Origin: an uncultured Bacteroidota bacterium
Lineage (GTDB): Bacteria > Bacteroidota > Bacteroidia > AKYH767-A > OLB10
Length of the DNA: 64,000 nucleotides
Direction: 5' to 3'
Assembly: GCA_900696575.1 (NCBI GenBank)
Contig: CAADHD010000034.1
Location: 21,812 to 85,811, forward strand
Part shown: positions 55,109 to 63,776 of the stretch, in pieces
Numbering within the stretch: position 1 is the stretch's first letter
How the letters are laid out: every line of letters starts with the position of its first letter
Program-made: the position numbers and the translations under genes
The notes under the pieces: model-generated
Database searches by the model: none
What the model saw: the letters and a program-made list of their open reading frames with translations, nothing else
What the model was told of the DNA's origin: nothing

Positions 55109-55483
55109 ATGAAATACCTATTACTGCTTTTATTACTTGGTTTAACTTTTGTTTCGTGTAAACATGATTCGGAAATGGCTAAAAATGAACTTCCGGATTG
55201 CGACCCTGATACAACCAATGTTACCTATACAAAAGATATAGCGCCATTGCTGACTATAGAGTGCGGCACAAACTCTTCATGCCACAGGCAAAACAGCAGC
55301 GACAGCGAGATTTCTTTAGTGAGCTATGATGATGTAACGGCTGTGGCTGTTACGGGGCAACTTCTCAGCAGTGTAATTCATGACGGCAATACTGAGCCTA
55401 TGCCTTACTTAGGACAGAAATTAAGCGATTGTAAAATCAACAAGATAAAAGCATGGATTAATCAGGGGTTGAAAGAAAACTGA
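55109..55483 (+). CDS. Small cytochrome-like lipoprotein with C-x5-CH motif
   Basis: A 124-residue lipoprotein with signal MKYLLLLLLLGLTFVSC (lipid Cys17). The mature domain, YTKDIAPLLTIECGTNSSCHRQ, matches the opening of small planctomycete-type cytochrome c modules, in which Bacteroidota members often have CxxCH or CxxxxCH. Here the spacing is C-x5-CH, unusual for heme attachment. A later EPMPYLGQKLSDCKINKIKAWINQG holds a Met that could be an axial ligand. It starts 6 bases after the interrupted T9SS gene and is probably co-expressed with it. Confidence 0.78.
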   Translation: MKYLLLLLLLGLTFVSCKHDSEMAKNELPDCDPDTTNVTYTKDIAPLLTIECGTNSSCHRQNSSDSEISLVSYDDVTAVAVTGQLLSSVIHDGNTEPMPYLGQKLSDCKINKIKAWINQGLKEN

Positions 55484-55490
55484 TCCCTGT

Positions 55491-55793
55491 TTATTCTTTT
55501 AAATAAAAGGTTCCCTCGCAGATGGCTAACCAGATAAAAACATTAATGCCAGTGATTATTAACCAGTACACAAACAATCTGAATGGAAAACGCAATGTCA
55601 TTTTAAGGTTGTAAAACAGCATGGAAATGATCAGTGAAAAGACGGCTGACATTAAGATTACTGCGAAAACATTCACAGCAAAAGCATCGTGCCTGAAACT
55701 GACCAGGCAAGCCGGAATAAGAATACAGCCGTAAATCAGCAAAAAATAGGCTGCAATCATATTTCGTTTATCGCGGTTAATGGTAATAGCCAT
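55491..55793 (-). CDS. Small membrane protein of unknown function
   Basis: A 100-residue protein with three hydrophobic segments (about 13-32, 38-62 and 72-92) and a basic N-terminus (MAITINRDKRN), so the N-terminus is probably cytoplasmic. No family was recognised. It starts 7 bases after the M16 gene stop, on the same strand, and may be the last member of that operon. Confidence 0.65.
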   Translation of the reverse strand: MAITINRDKRNMIAAYFLLIYGCILIPACLVSFRHDAFAVNVFAVILMSAVFSLIISMLFYNLKMTLRFPFRLFVYWLIITGINVFIWLAICEGTFYLKE

Positions 55794-55800
55794 AATCTGT

Positions 55801-57549
55801 TTATTTGAAAATTTCTGATGCCGGTACTATTTCAGCTTTTCCGGTTTTGAGTGGAAATTTACTTACTTCCATATCTTCTTCCAGAATTTTTTTATCCAGC
55901 ACTTTTCTGAGTTCATCAGAGTAGCTCATGGGAGAAGGTGTATTTTTCATCAAAGAATTTTTTAACGGCTCCGCTTCACTTTCATCGGTAATGATGCTTA
56001 CAAACATATTACCCGGCTTCCAGTAACGCTTCATGGCTTCGTTTACTTTTTCAACCGTAAGTGCATCCAGCAGAATGCCTGCATCGTTAATAAAATCCTG
56101 ACGGCCATAAAAACGGCTGTCCATAAGAAAGCCTAATTGTTTTGCCGGAGTCTGAATGTAAAGTTTGATGTATGATTTCAAAAACTGGCGTGTGAGCTCA
56201 AAATCTGCCTTGCTCAATCCTTTGTTTACAAGCTGCTCCCATTCGCGCATAGCCATACGCCAGGCAAAATGCGCATGGCCTACCTGTAAGTCTTTTAATT
56301 CAGGGTACTGCTCTCTTAATCCTTTTGCTGTCTGAACAGGACGAATCCAGATAGAAAAGTAATTGCTCGAACGCGGATAGCCGGGTTGAGGAAGCATATT
56401 GCTGCCTCCGGCATTATACCATTCAATGTAACTGTAATCGCCATAATTCATGCTGCGCTGTTCGCGTATTTTCTGATAAAGTCTTGAGTAGGATTTACGG
56501 TGTTCACCTAACCATGAGTTGGCAACCATCATAGCTGCAAAATCATCATGGCTCCTGGTAAGCTCAAATGGCGTTCCTCCGTAAATGGCCGAACCTAATG
56601 CGCCTTTTTTAGTGATGATTTCAAACTCCAGACCTTTAACCTGGCGCGGTTTGCCTGCCTCAGGCATTAGCGGAGCCGTTTCGGGAAGCATGGAAACATT
56701 TTTATTCACAACTCCGATAAGATCATTTGGATAATTACCGGCCAGGCCAATCAACACATTTTTGGAGGTAATCCATTTCTTATGATGTTCTTTCACATCG
56801 CTTAATGAAATGCTTTTCAGGCCTGATGCTGTTCCGAAAACAGGATGAGCATAATTCGTTCCCCTGAACAAAAGCGCCTCAAGCGCTACTTTATTAAAAT
56901 CCTCATCACTGGATGCCTTTAAAACCTGCTCCACGTAATTCAATGTATTGGAATGAATACGCTTAAAATCAGCCTCATCAAACCGGGGATGGTTGATGAG
57001 TTTCATCATGGGTAACAATACTTTATCGGTTAGTTCTTTATGAAATTCGAAAGTGAATACCACAGCTTCTTTGTCAACACTGGCATAATAAGAAGCTGCA
57101 GTGGGATAGAGAAAATCTTTCAGTTGACTGCGTGTCTGATCTATGGTTCCGCCATCCATCATGGTTTGCACCATCAGGTTTGTAAGACCTTCTTTGCCGG
57201 GCGGATCGCAAATACTTCCTAGTCTGAACATCAGTTTAACCACAATTTTATCAGACGATGGAATAGGAAGCAGTACAGGAGTTTTTAAAAACGCTTCGTC
57301 TGTTTTGCGCTGAACATCAGGAACAGCAAACACGCCCTGATTGGAAGGCTTTCTTTTGGGTTGGGCTGATTCTTCTTGTATTGCTTCCTCATGCACCGGC
57401 TGAACCATAATTTGCTGCGGAGTCGTGTTGGTTGACGGAGCAACCGGCTGGTTTGGTTGCTGCGCAGGCGCATGAAATACCATGCAGCATGAAAAAACAA
57501 AAAGCAAAATCTTATTACTCATATCGTGAATCAATGATTTCATGTCCAT
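55801..57549 (-). CDS. M16-family peptidase homologue, probable non-catalytic subunit
   Basis: A 582-residue exported protein (signal ending in HAPAQQ) with a Pro/Gln-rich linker (about 30-75) and two M16-type alpha/beta halves. It begins KIVVKLMFRLGSICDPPGKEGLTNLMVQTMMDGG, the position where catalytic M16 enzymes carry HxxEH; here it reads NLMVQ and no zinc site is present. A glycine-rich loop region is kept in the second half. This is the pattern of the paired non-catalytic subunit of two-gene M16 proteases. The start codon shares one base with the upstream stop (TAATG), so translation is coupled. Confidence 0.9.
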   Translation of the reverse strand: MDMKSLIHDMSNKILLFVFSCCMVFHAPAQQPNQPVAPSTNTTPQQIMVQPVHEEAIQEESAQPKRKPSNQGVFAVPDVQRKTDEAFLKTPVLLPIPSSDKIVVKLMFRLGSICDPPGKEGLTNLMVQTMMDGGTIDQTRSQLKDFLYPTAASYYASVDKEAVVFTFEFHKELTDKVLLPMMKLINHPRFDEADFKRIHSNTLNYVEQVLKASSDEDFNKVALEALLFRGTNYAHPVFGTASGLKSISLSDVKEHHKKWITSKNVLIGLAGNYPNDLIGVVNKNVSMLPETAPLMPEAGKPRQVKGLEFEIITKKGALGSAIYGGTPFELTRSHDDFAAMMVANSWLGEHRKSYSRLYQKIREQRSMNYGDYSYIEWYNAGGSNMLPQPGYPRSSNYFSIWIRPVQTAKGLREQYPELKDLQVGHAHFAWRMAMREWEQLVNKGLSKADFELTRQFLKSYIKLYIQTPAKQLGFLMDSRFYGRQDFINDAGILLDALTVEKVNEAMKRYWKPGNMFVSIITDESEAEPLKNSLMKNTPSPMSYSDELRKVLDKKILEEDMEVSKFPLKTGKAEIVPASEIFK

Positions 57550-58916
57550 TATTTTTTGAAAGGTGATGAATCGGAAGAGGAGATGGTGGCAATGGTTAAA
57601 GCATGCGGAACAAAATACTTTCTTACCGCCTCAGTAATTTGTTCAGGAGTAATACGGTCGGCAACCAGGTAATAAGTATTCAAGGCTTCCGGATTTCCGG
57701 TAAGGTATATGTAATAAGCCAAAGAATTGGCAATAGCATCTGGATTATCCATACCCATAGCAAAGCTGTAACGGCTGCGCGATTTTATTTCGTCAAGCAA
57801 AGCAGCATCTACCGGTTTTCTTTTCAGATCTTCAACGGCAAGATCAATCTGTTCCTTTACGTATTTCAAATCTTCCTCATTCACCAAAGTAGCTTCTATG
57901 CTGAAGAGATACGGGTCACGGGTAAAGAACATGCCGCTGCGCAGGTTGCGGCATTTGCGCTCTTCTATCACTAACTTTTTATACAAAGGCGACTTTTCTG
58001 AAGTAAGAATAGCAGAAGCAAAACTTAAAGCTGCCGGATCCGATTCGCCCGATACAAATGCCGGTGATTTGTAAAGCAGCGTTAACTGTGGCGGAAACTT
58101 CTCCACTTTAATATGAGCATACTTTGTTCTGTCCTGCGGCAGTTCAACGGGAACATCGGGTTTAAAGCTGCCGCGCTTCCAGTGCCCGAAATGTTTCTCA
58201 GCAAGTTTATTTACTTCATCAGGCTTGGCATCACCCACCACTACAATGGTGCTATACTCAGGCCGGTAAAAACGATTGAAAAATTCTATGGAATAATCAT
58301 ACTGATTGGGCATATCCACAATGTCATTAAAAAAGCCCATCGTGGTATGCGAGTAAGTATGATTATCGAAAGCCGTATCAAGATAGGCTTCATACAGACG
58401 CATAAGCGGACTGGAATAGTTTTTTGTGTACTCGCCCTTAACAGCGCCAGCTTCTGTTTTAAAATCAGCTACAGAATATTTAAGATTCATAAAACGGTCG
58501 GCTTCCAGTTCCATCATTTTATCGAGCATGGCTGCATTGCCTGTCATGTGATAAATGGTGCGGTCTAAAGAAGTATTGGCATTGGCCGAAGCGCCTATGG
58601 CTTTCAGTTCATCGCTGTACTTTTCTTTAGGGTATTTATCGGTTCCGCGAAACATCATGTGCTCAAAGAAATGAGCAAAACCGGTTTTGCCGTCCTCCAC
58701 TTCTTCGCGGCTGCCTACTCTTACCACAATATAAAAGGCAGCCACCCCCGGACTAGGAAAAGGAACCGTTACCACATTCAATCCATTCGTCATCTGATGC
58801 TGATGAATCTGATAAGGAAGGATTTTCTTTACTCTGTCCGTTGTGGATTGTGCTGCAGAAATGAAACTGATGAGCGAGCCAATGGAAATAAAAAATAAAC
58901 AGATTATTCTTTTCAT
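57549..58916 (-). CDS. M16-family zinc peptidase, catalytic subunit
   Basis: A 455-residue exported metallopeptidase. The signal peptide is MKRIICLFFISIGSLISFISAAQ. The inverted zinc motif HFFEH (in GFAHFFEHMMFRGT) and the distant Glu in ELEADRFMNLKYS form the active site. A second M16 domain spans about 240-455. It should act in the periplasm on short peptides together with the inactive partner encoded next. The stop and the next start overlap by one base. Confidence 0.94.
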   Translation of the reverse strand: MKRIICLFFISIGSLISFISAAQSTTDRVKKILPYQIHQHQMTNGLNVVTVPFPSPGVAAFYIVVRVGSREEVEDGKTGFAHFFEHMMFRGTDKYPKEKYSDELKAIGASANANTSLDRTIYHMTGNAAMLDKMMELEADRFMNLKYSVADFKTEAGAVKGEYTKNYSSPLMRLYEAYLDTAFDNHTYSHTTMGFFNDIVDMPNQYDYSIEFFNRFYRPEYSTIVVVGDAKPDEVNKLAEKHFGHWKRGSFKPDVPVELPQDRTKYAHIKVEKFPPQLTLLYKSPAFVSGESDPAALSFASAILTSEKSPLYKKLVIEERKCRNLRSGMFFTRDPYLFSIEATLVNEEDLKYVKEQIDLAVEDLKRKPVDAALLDEIKSRSRYSFAMGMDNPDAIANSLAYYIYLTGNPEALNTYYLVADRITPEQITEAVRKYFVPHALTIATISSSDSSPFKK

Positions 58917-58974
58917 AAAGTTATTTTAAGGAATGCAAAAATGTGAAATCGCCAATTCTATACTAATCAACCGG

Positions 58975-59721
58975 TCAGGTAAGCATTCCGCCATCTACAT
59001 TTAATACCTGACCGGTAATGTAGGATGACATGGAAGAAGCAAGAAATAGCACAGCATCAGCCACATCATCAGGAGTTCCACCGCGTTTAAGGGGAATAGC
59101 ATCGCGCCATCCCTGAACCGTTTTTTCATCCAATGCACCGGTCATTTCCGTTTCAATAAATCCCGGAGCAATGGCATTGCAGCGAATGTTGCGCGAACCT
59201 AATTCAAGAGCAACGGATTTGGTAAATCCTATGATGCCCGCTTTGGATGCCGCATAATTTGCCTGCCCGGCATTTCCCTTTACCCCTACTACAGAGGAGA
59301 TGTTAATAATGCTGCCCTGCTTTTGTTTTAACATCGGTTTAATGCATGCTTTGGTGATATTAAAAACCGATTTCAGATTGGTGCGGATTACTTCGTCAAA
59401 CTGCTCTTCGCTCATTCGCATAAGCAGGCCATCGCGGGTTATACCGGCATTGTTTACCACAATGTCAAGGCTTCCGAATTCGGCAAGAATGTCATTGATC
59501 AGTTGTTCAGCCTGTTTGAAATCGGCTGCATCTGATTTATAGCCTTTGGCTTTTATGCCTGCTGATGTTAATTCGTTTTCGAGCGATAAGGCCTTATCAG
59601 GCGATGACAGGTAAGTAAAGGCTACATTAGCTCCATGCCGGGCAAGTTTAAGCGCCATGCCTCTTCCAATGCCACGTGATGCGCCTGTTACCAATGCAGT
59701 TTTTCCTTCAAGCAGTTTCAT
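58975..59721 (-). CDS. fabG: 3-oxoacyl-[acyl-carrier-protein] reductase
   Basis: A 248-residue short-chain dehydrogenase that reduces 3-ketoacyl-ACP with NADPH in fatty acid synthesis. The cofactor loop is VTGASRGIGRGMAL, then NNAGITRDGLL, and the catalytic Ser-Tyr-Lys lie in INISSVVGVKGNAGQANYAASKAG. The tail SSYITGQVLNVDGGM is the FabG-type end. The SDR family is broad, but these details and the length fit FabG well. It is 58 bases upstream of the M16 gene. Confidence 0.92.
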   Translation of the reverse strand: MKLLEGKTALVTGASRGIGRGMALKLARHGANVAFTYLSSPDKALSLENELTSAGIKAKGYKSDAADFKQAEQLINDILAEFGSLDIVVNNAGITRDGLLMRMSEEQFDEVIRTNLKSVFNITKACIKPMLKQKQGSIINISSVVGVKGNAGQANYAASKAGIIGFTKSVALELGSRNIRCNAIAPGFIETEMTGALDEKTVQGWRDAIPLKRGGTPDDVADAVLFLASSMSSYITGQVLNVDGGMLT

Positions 59722-59736
59722 AAGGTTAAATTAAAG

Positions 59737-59766
59737 TTTGTTATTCGGTGATAAGGGTTACATTTG
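59737..59766 (+). promoter_or_regulatory. Promoter of the outer-membrane barrel gene (-33 and -7 elements)
   Basis: TTTG (59737-59740), an 18-base spacer, then TACATTTG (59759-59766), followed by GC. The ATG at 59798 is 31 bases downstream. This argues against an apparent upstream start at 59738, which would lie within the promoter. Confidence 0.65.
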
Positions 59767-59797
59767 CGCCAAAGATAACCATCAAACAATCATCACT

Positions 59798-60559
59798 ATG
59801 AAAAAACATGTAATGGCATTTTGCCTGTTAGCAGCATCTGTTGTAGTTGTAAACGCACAGGAATTTAAAATCGGAATGGCCGGTGGAATTTATTCTACCT
59901 GGTTAGTAAACACCAACGTATCTGATCAGGGCGATGACCTTGATTTTGCCGCTACCTTTGGCGGCCAGCTTGGTGTAGAAGCTCAGTATTATTTTAAAGA
60001 CAATTTGGGTCTTTCTTTCGGACTACTTTTTACAGGACATAACCAGAAATATACCGGAGACCTTGGAAATAATGTTTCCTATGATGCAAAAACCAAAATG
60101 CGTTATCTGGATATTCCCATTCTGCTTCGATTCGGAGGCGGCAGCAAAGGAGCATACTTCGAATTCGGCCCTCAGATTGGCATGTTAATGTCGGCCAAGG
60201 ATGAATTCACTACTTCTCCTTCTTCTTCAGGCGACTGGAAAGACAAAGACAGAAAAGACAATTTTAAAACCAGCAACATTGCCGGTATCCTCGGTTTCGG
60301 AGTGGATATTGATGCTTCCGAAAATGTGCTGATTACTACAGGCCTTCGTCTTGGATATGGCTTTGGAGATGTAACCAAAGAATATACGCAGGCAGAAGCT
60401 GCTGCTCTTTCTGCAACTGATAATCTTGGTTTCAGTACCGGTGCTGCACATATTAAACAAGGCGACTCTGGCGGAGACCAGTTTGATTATTCACCGACAG
60501 CACGCGCCTTTGGCGGACTGCACCTGGGTATCATTTTTAAACTCCCTTCAAGAAAATAA
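59798..60559 (+). CDS. Outer-membrane beta-barrel protein (PorT-like fold)
   Basis: A 253-residue protein with signal peptide MKKHVMAFCLLAASVVVVNA followed by QEFKIGMAGGIYSTW. It has alternating strands typical of the eight-stranded barrels named PorT/OMP_b-brl_2: YYFKDNLGLSFGLLFTGHNQKY, MRYLDIPILLRFGGG, YFEFGPQIGMLMSAKDEF, GFGVDIDASENVLITTGLRLGYG, ending LHLGIIFKL. The role is unknown; many act as porins or surface-stability proteins. Start set at 59798 by the signal peptide and the promoter. A terminator follows 15 bases after the stop. Confidence 0.88.
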   Translation: MKKHVMAFCLLAASVVVVNAQEFKIGMAGGIYSTWLVNTNVSDQGDDLDFAATFGGQLGVEAQYYFKDNLGLSFGLLFTGHNQKYTGDLGNNVSYDAKTKMRYLDIPILLRFGGGSKGAYFEFGPQIGMLMSAKDEFTTSPSSSGDWKDKDRKDNFKTSNIAGILGFGVDIDASENVLITTGLRLGYGFGDVTKEYTQAEAAALSATDNLGFSTGAAHIKQGDSGGDQFDYSPTARAFGGLHLGIIFKLPSRK

Positions 60560-60574
60560 TTCTCCGAACTTGAT

Positions 60575-60610
60575 ATCCCGTCTCGTCAATTAAGACGAGA
60601 CGGGATTTTT
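60575..60610 (+). terminator. Rho-independent terminator after the barrel gene
   Basis: A 13-bp perfect stem, ATCCCGTCTCGTC paired with GACGAGACGGGAT minus the outer pair, spans 60575-60606 with a 6-base loop (AATTAA), followed by five T residues (60606-60610). It separates the barrel gene from the sulfatase gene. Confidence 0.9.
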
Positions 60611-60624
60611 CTTTTCTCACCACT

Positions 60625-60632
60625 TACTTTTG
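60625..60632 (+). promoter_or_regulatory. Candidate -7 element directly before the LTA-synthase-like gene
   Basis: TACTTTTG matches TAnnTTTG but ends only 4 bases before the ATG at 60637. If used, the mRNA would begin at or within a few bases of the start codon, i.e. be nearly leaderless. No -33 element is seen because the terminator occupies that stretch. Confidence 0.35.
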
Positions 60633-60636
60633 CCTG

Positions 60637-62544
60637 ATGAATTTTGTGCGAGGGCAGCTTTCTGTTCTTATTAAAAGGCTGCTGGTTCTTTTCCTGATTT
60701 ACTTTCTGCTGCGGATTGCATTTCTCCTTATTTATTATCCCTCCTTCCGGTTCGGTAATTTTACGGGAGTAATAATGGCATTCATAACAAGCCTGAGGTT
60801 CGATACTTCGGCCATTATTCTTTCCAATGCTCCATTTATCATACTAAGCCTGCTTCCATTCGCTTTTTTCTATCATAAAATGTATCAATGGATGCTGCTG
60901 ATAGTTTACACAGTTATCAATACCTTTTTTGTATTTGCCAATTGTGTTGACTTCATATTCTTCCGCTTTGTACGCAAGCGGATGACAGCCGATATTTTTG
61001 ACTTCATAGCCTTAGGCGATGATACAAAGAATGTTTTTCCCAGCCTGCTGCGCGATTACTGGTTTATTATTCCTGTTTGTCTGTTGATGGTATGGCTGAT
61101 GCTTTATTTATACACACGGATTCGCATACAGTCGCCAACTAAAATAAACGGGAATAAAAGTCAATGGATGTATGCACTTTCCGGTACATTGATCATGATT
61201 TTATGTACAGGTGCAGCCGTGATTGGTGCCCGCGGAGGCATTCAATATAAGCCCCTGCGTATGATAGCCGCTGCCCGTACTACGGCAGTTGAAAATATCC
61301 CATTAGTAGCCAGTACCACCTTCTCCATGCTTAGTACTATCGGCAAAGAGAAATTAGAAGAAATAAATTATTTCCCTGAAAAGGAATTGAGCAAGTATTT
61401 TTATTGCGTTCATCAGAATGATACTGCACAGCCCATGCAGCCGCTGAATGTTGTACTCATTCTTCTCGAAAGTTTTTCGAAAGAATACATCGGTTATTAC
61501 AATGACGATAAGCGCTTCACTCCGTTTTTTGATTCACTGATTACACAATCGGTTTCGTTTCCTCATGCATTTGCCAATTCAAAAAAATCAATTGAAGGCA
61601 TTCCGGCAGTAATAGCCTCCCTGCCTGCTTTGATGGAAGAGCCGTTTATTACTTCGCCTTACAATGGAGGAAAAATTAATTCGATGGCCTCCGAACTGAA
61701 GAAAAACGGCTATTACTCTGCCTTCTTTCACGGAGGCAACAACGGCACCATGGGTTTTGACAACTTCGCTTTTGCGGCAGGTTATGATGATTACTTTGGC
61801 AGAAACGAATACGGCCAGCAGGATTATGACGGACACTGGGGCGTGTTTGACCATAAATTTTACCGGTGGTTTGCCGAAAGGATGAACGGCATGAAACAAC
61901 CGTTTTTTACAACCTTCTTTACTATCTCATCGCATCACCCTTTTAAAATTCCGGATGAGTTGAAAGGCAAATTTCCGAAAGGCGACCATCCCATTCTCGA
62001 AAGCATTGCCTATGCCGATTTTGCCCTGCGTACTTTTTTTGAATTTGCACAAAATCAGCCGTGGTACAGTAATACATTGTTTGTAATTACTGCCGATCAT
62101 ACGGGACCCTCATTCAGTACCCAATATGAAACACGTAAAGGTATTTACGAAATACCGCTTTTGTTTTTTATGCCCGGCAAACTTCAGCCTAAGGAAGACT
62201 TTTCTGTAGCTCAGCAATGTGATGTAATGCCAACGGTTCTCGGCTTTCTTAATGTGAAACAGCCTTTTGTTGCCTTTGGAAATAATTTATTCAATGCTTC
62301 TTCAAAACGGTTTGCTGCCAGTTTTCTGCAGGATACTTACCAGCTTATATCAGATAATTACCTTATTCAGTTTGATGAAACGCAACTGCTTAATGCTTAC
62401 CGCTGGCGCGAAGATGATTTGCTGTTGAAGAATGAATTTACCGGTGATGAAACTCCTTTCAGAAATGAATTGAATACATTGAAAGCTATTATTCAGCAAT
62501 ATAATCACCGCGTATTGAATAACCGGCTGGCCGTTACGCCATGA
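60637..62544 (+). CDS. LTA synthase-like membrane sulfatase/phosphotransferase
   Basis: A 635-residue inner-membrane protein. Five membrane segments (about 10-190) precede an extracytoplasmic alkaline-phosphatase-fold domain (about 260-600). The metal and nucleophile sites are VLILLESFSKE, the SKKSIEGIP segment (Ser318 in the position of the LtaS nucleophile Thr), FHGGNNGTMGFDNFA, HWGVFDHKF, and VITADHTGPS (Asp487-His488). Relatives transfer phosphoglycerol or phosphoethanolamine to glycans or lipids. Bacteroidota have no lipoteichoic acid, so the acceptor is unknown. The last four bases overlap the start of the lipid kinase gene (ATGA). Confidence 0.88.
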   Translation: MNFVRGQLSVLIKRLLVLFLIYFLLRIAFLLIYYPSFRFGNFTGVIMAFITSLRFDTSAIILSNAPFIILSLLPFAFFYHKMYQWMLLIVYTVINTFFVFANCVDFIFFRFVRKRMTADIFDFIALGDDTKNVFPSLLRDYWFIIPVCLLMVWLMLYLYTRIRIQSPTKINGNKSQWMYALSGTLIMILCTGAAVIGARGGIQYKPLRMIAAARTTAVENIPLVASTTFSMLSTIGKEKLEEINYFPEKELSKYFYCVHQNDTAQPMQPLNVVLILLESFSKEYIGYYNDDKRFTPFFDSLITQSVSFPHAFANSKKSIEGIPAVIASLPALMEEPFITSPYNGGKINSMASELKKNGYYSAFFHGGNNGTMGFDNFAFAAGYDDYFGRNEYGQQDYDGHWGVFDHKFYRWFAERMNGMKQPFFTTFFTISSHHPFKIPDELKGKFPKGDHPILESIAYADFALRTFFEFAQNQPWYSNTLFVITADHTGPSFSTQYETRKGIYEIPLLFFMPGKLQPKEDFSVAQQCDVMPTVLGFLNVKQPFVAFGNNLFNASSKRFAASFLQDTYQLISDNYLIQFDETQLLNAYRWREDDLLLKNEFTGDETPFRNELNTLKAIIQQYNHRVLNNRLAVTP

Positions 62545-63413
62545 AAAAAATTCTATTCATCCTGAATCCTAAAGCCGGACACGGGCTTAACCGCCATCTT
62601 GAAGAAAAGATTGATAAAGTCTTTGCAAAAAGTGAATTCAACATTGAAAAGGTTTATACCGAATATAGCGGACATGCAACCGAACTGAGCCGTAAAGCAG
62701 CCTCTGAAAATTATTATGCCGCCATTGCCATTGGTGGTGACGGTACGGTAAATGAAGTTGCCGCAGGAGTAGTACACACAAAAACAGCAATCGGGATTAT
62801 TCCAACCGGTTCGGGAAACGGGTTTTCGAATTTTCTGAAAATACCGCACAATACTGAAAAAGCATTGTCAATAATTAAAAACGGAAAACCGAAAACGATT
62901 GACAGTTTTACGGTGAACGGAAGATTTGGAATAAATGTAACAGGTTTCGGATTTGATGCTTACGTAGCACATCAGTTTGCCCATGCAGGCAAACGTGGAT
63001 TTCTTACTTATATCAGACTGGTAATAAAAAGCTATTTCGGTTATAGTGAACAGAGTTATGAAATTGAAATTGACGGGGAAAAACTAAATTGTAAAGCATT
63101 TCTGGCGGAGATAGCCAATGGCGCTGAGTTTGGAAATCATGCCGTAATTGCATCTCCTGCTTTGGCTGATGACGGATGGCTGGATGTGGTTATTCTGCGA
63201 AAATTAAATCTGTTCAGGCTGCCTTTAACCCTGTACATGATTTTCAGCGGCAGCAGGCTTAACAAAGCAGTAGCTGAGTATTACAGAGGTAAAAGAATAG
63301 TTTTCCGATCAAAGAGTGATGTGCACCTGCATATTGATGGCGAAGCAGCAGGACAGCTTGCGGAAGCCGAAGTAATAATTCATCCGAAGAGTGTTAAGGT
63401 GATTACCGGATAA
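62541..63413 (+). CDS. Diacylglycerol/lipid kinase family protein
   Basis: A 290-residue DagK/YegS-type lipid kinase. Motifs are FILNPKAGHGLNRHL, the nucleotide loop AIGGDGTVNEVAAGV, GIIPTGSGNGFSNFL, the C-terminal ALADDGWLDVVILRKL and HLHIDGEAAG. It overlaps the LTA-synthase-like gene by 4 bases (ATGA), so the two are translated together. In organisms with LtaS-like enzymes a diacylglycerol kinase recycles the DAG left after phosphoglycerol transfer. That link, known from Firmicutes, makes this pairing meaningful but is inferred here. Confidence 0.92.
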   Translation: MKKILFILNPKAGHGLNRHLEEKIDKVFAKSEFNIEKVYTEYSGHATELSRKAASENYYAAIAIGGDGTVNEVAAGVVHTKTAIGIIPTGSGNGFSNFLKIPHNTEKALSIIKNGKPKTIDSFTVNGRFGINVTGFGFDAYVAHQFAHAGKRGFLTYIRLVIKSYFGYSEQSYEIEIDGEKLNCKAFLAEIANGAEFGNHAVIASPALADDGWLDVVILRKLNLFRLPLTLYMIFSGSRLNKAVAEYYRGKRIVFRSKSDVHLHIDGEAAGQLAEAEVIIHPKSVKVITG

Positions 63414-63542
63414 AGGCAAACCTTCATTCGTCATAACCGGGGATAAAATTCTTTCTGCCACCTCCGTTTTTTAAACAACTCTCATGGTTGCACAAAAATA
63501 ATTGTTTGCCGGAAATGATATTTACTGCCGTAAAAATTAACC

Positions 63543-63677
63543 ATGCAGCATATTACCGGTACCGACCGTCAGCAACTCAGTTTTCAAAGTCTGGAACAGC
63601 AGATCAGCCATGATAACTCCGCGAGGGTGATAGATGCCTTTGTTGAGAAACTTGATTTGAAACGCGACTGTTTGTAG
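63543..63677 (+). pseudogene. N-terminal fragment of IS1182-family transposase
   Basis: Forty-four codons, MQHITGTDRQQLSFQSLEQQ... then DNSARVIDAFVEKLDLK, ending at TAG 63675-63677. The MQHITG...DAFV-x2-LDL pattern is the usual start of IS1182-family transposases. After the stop the frame no longer resembles the family. Confidence 0.7.
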
Positions 63678-63776
63678 ATAAGGAAAGCTGGGGTCTGCAA
63701 AAGTAAACGGAGAATTGCCCAAAGGCAATCATGAACACCTTTGGAAATAAAATGTCGTGAATAAATCGCTTTAATT

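Noticed and set aside
57603..58568. Open plus-strand frames of 123 and 151 codons opposite the M16 gene
   Set aside because: They mirror the catalytic M16 gene, whose zinc motif and signal peptide are clear; their products have no recognisable features.
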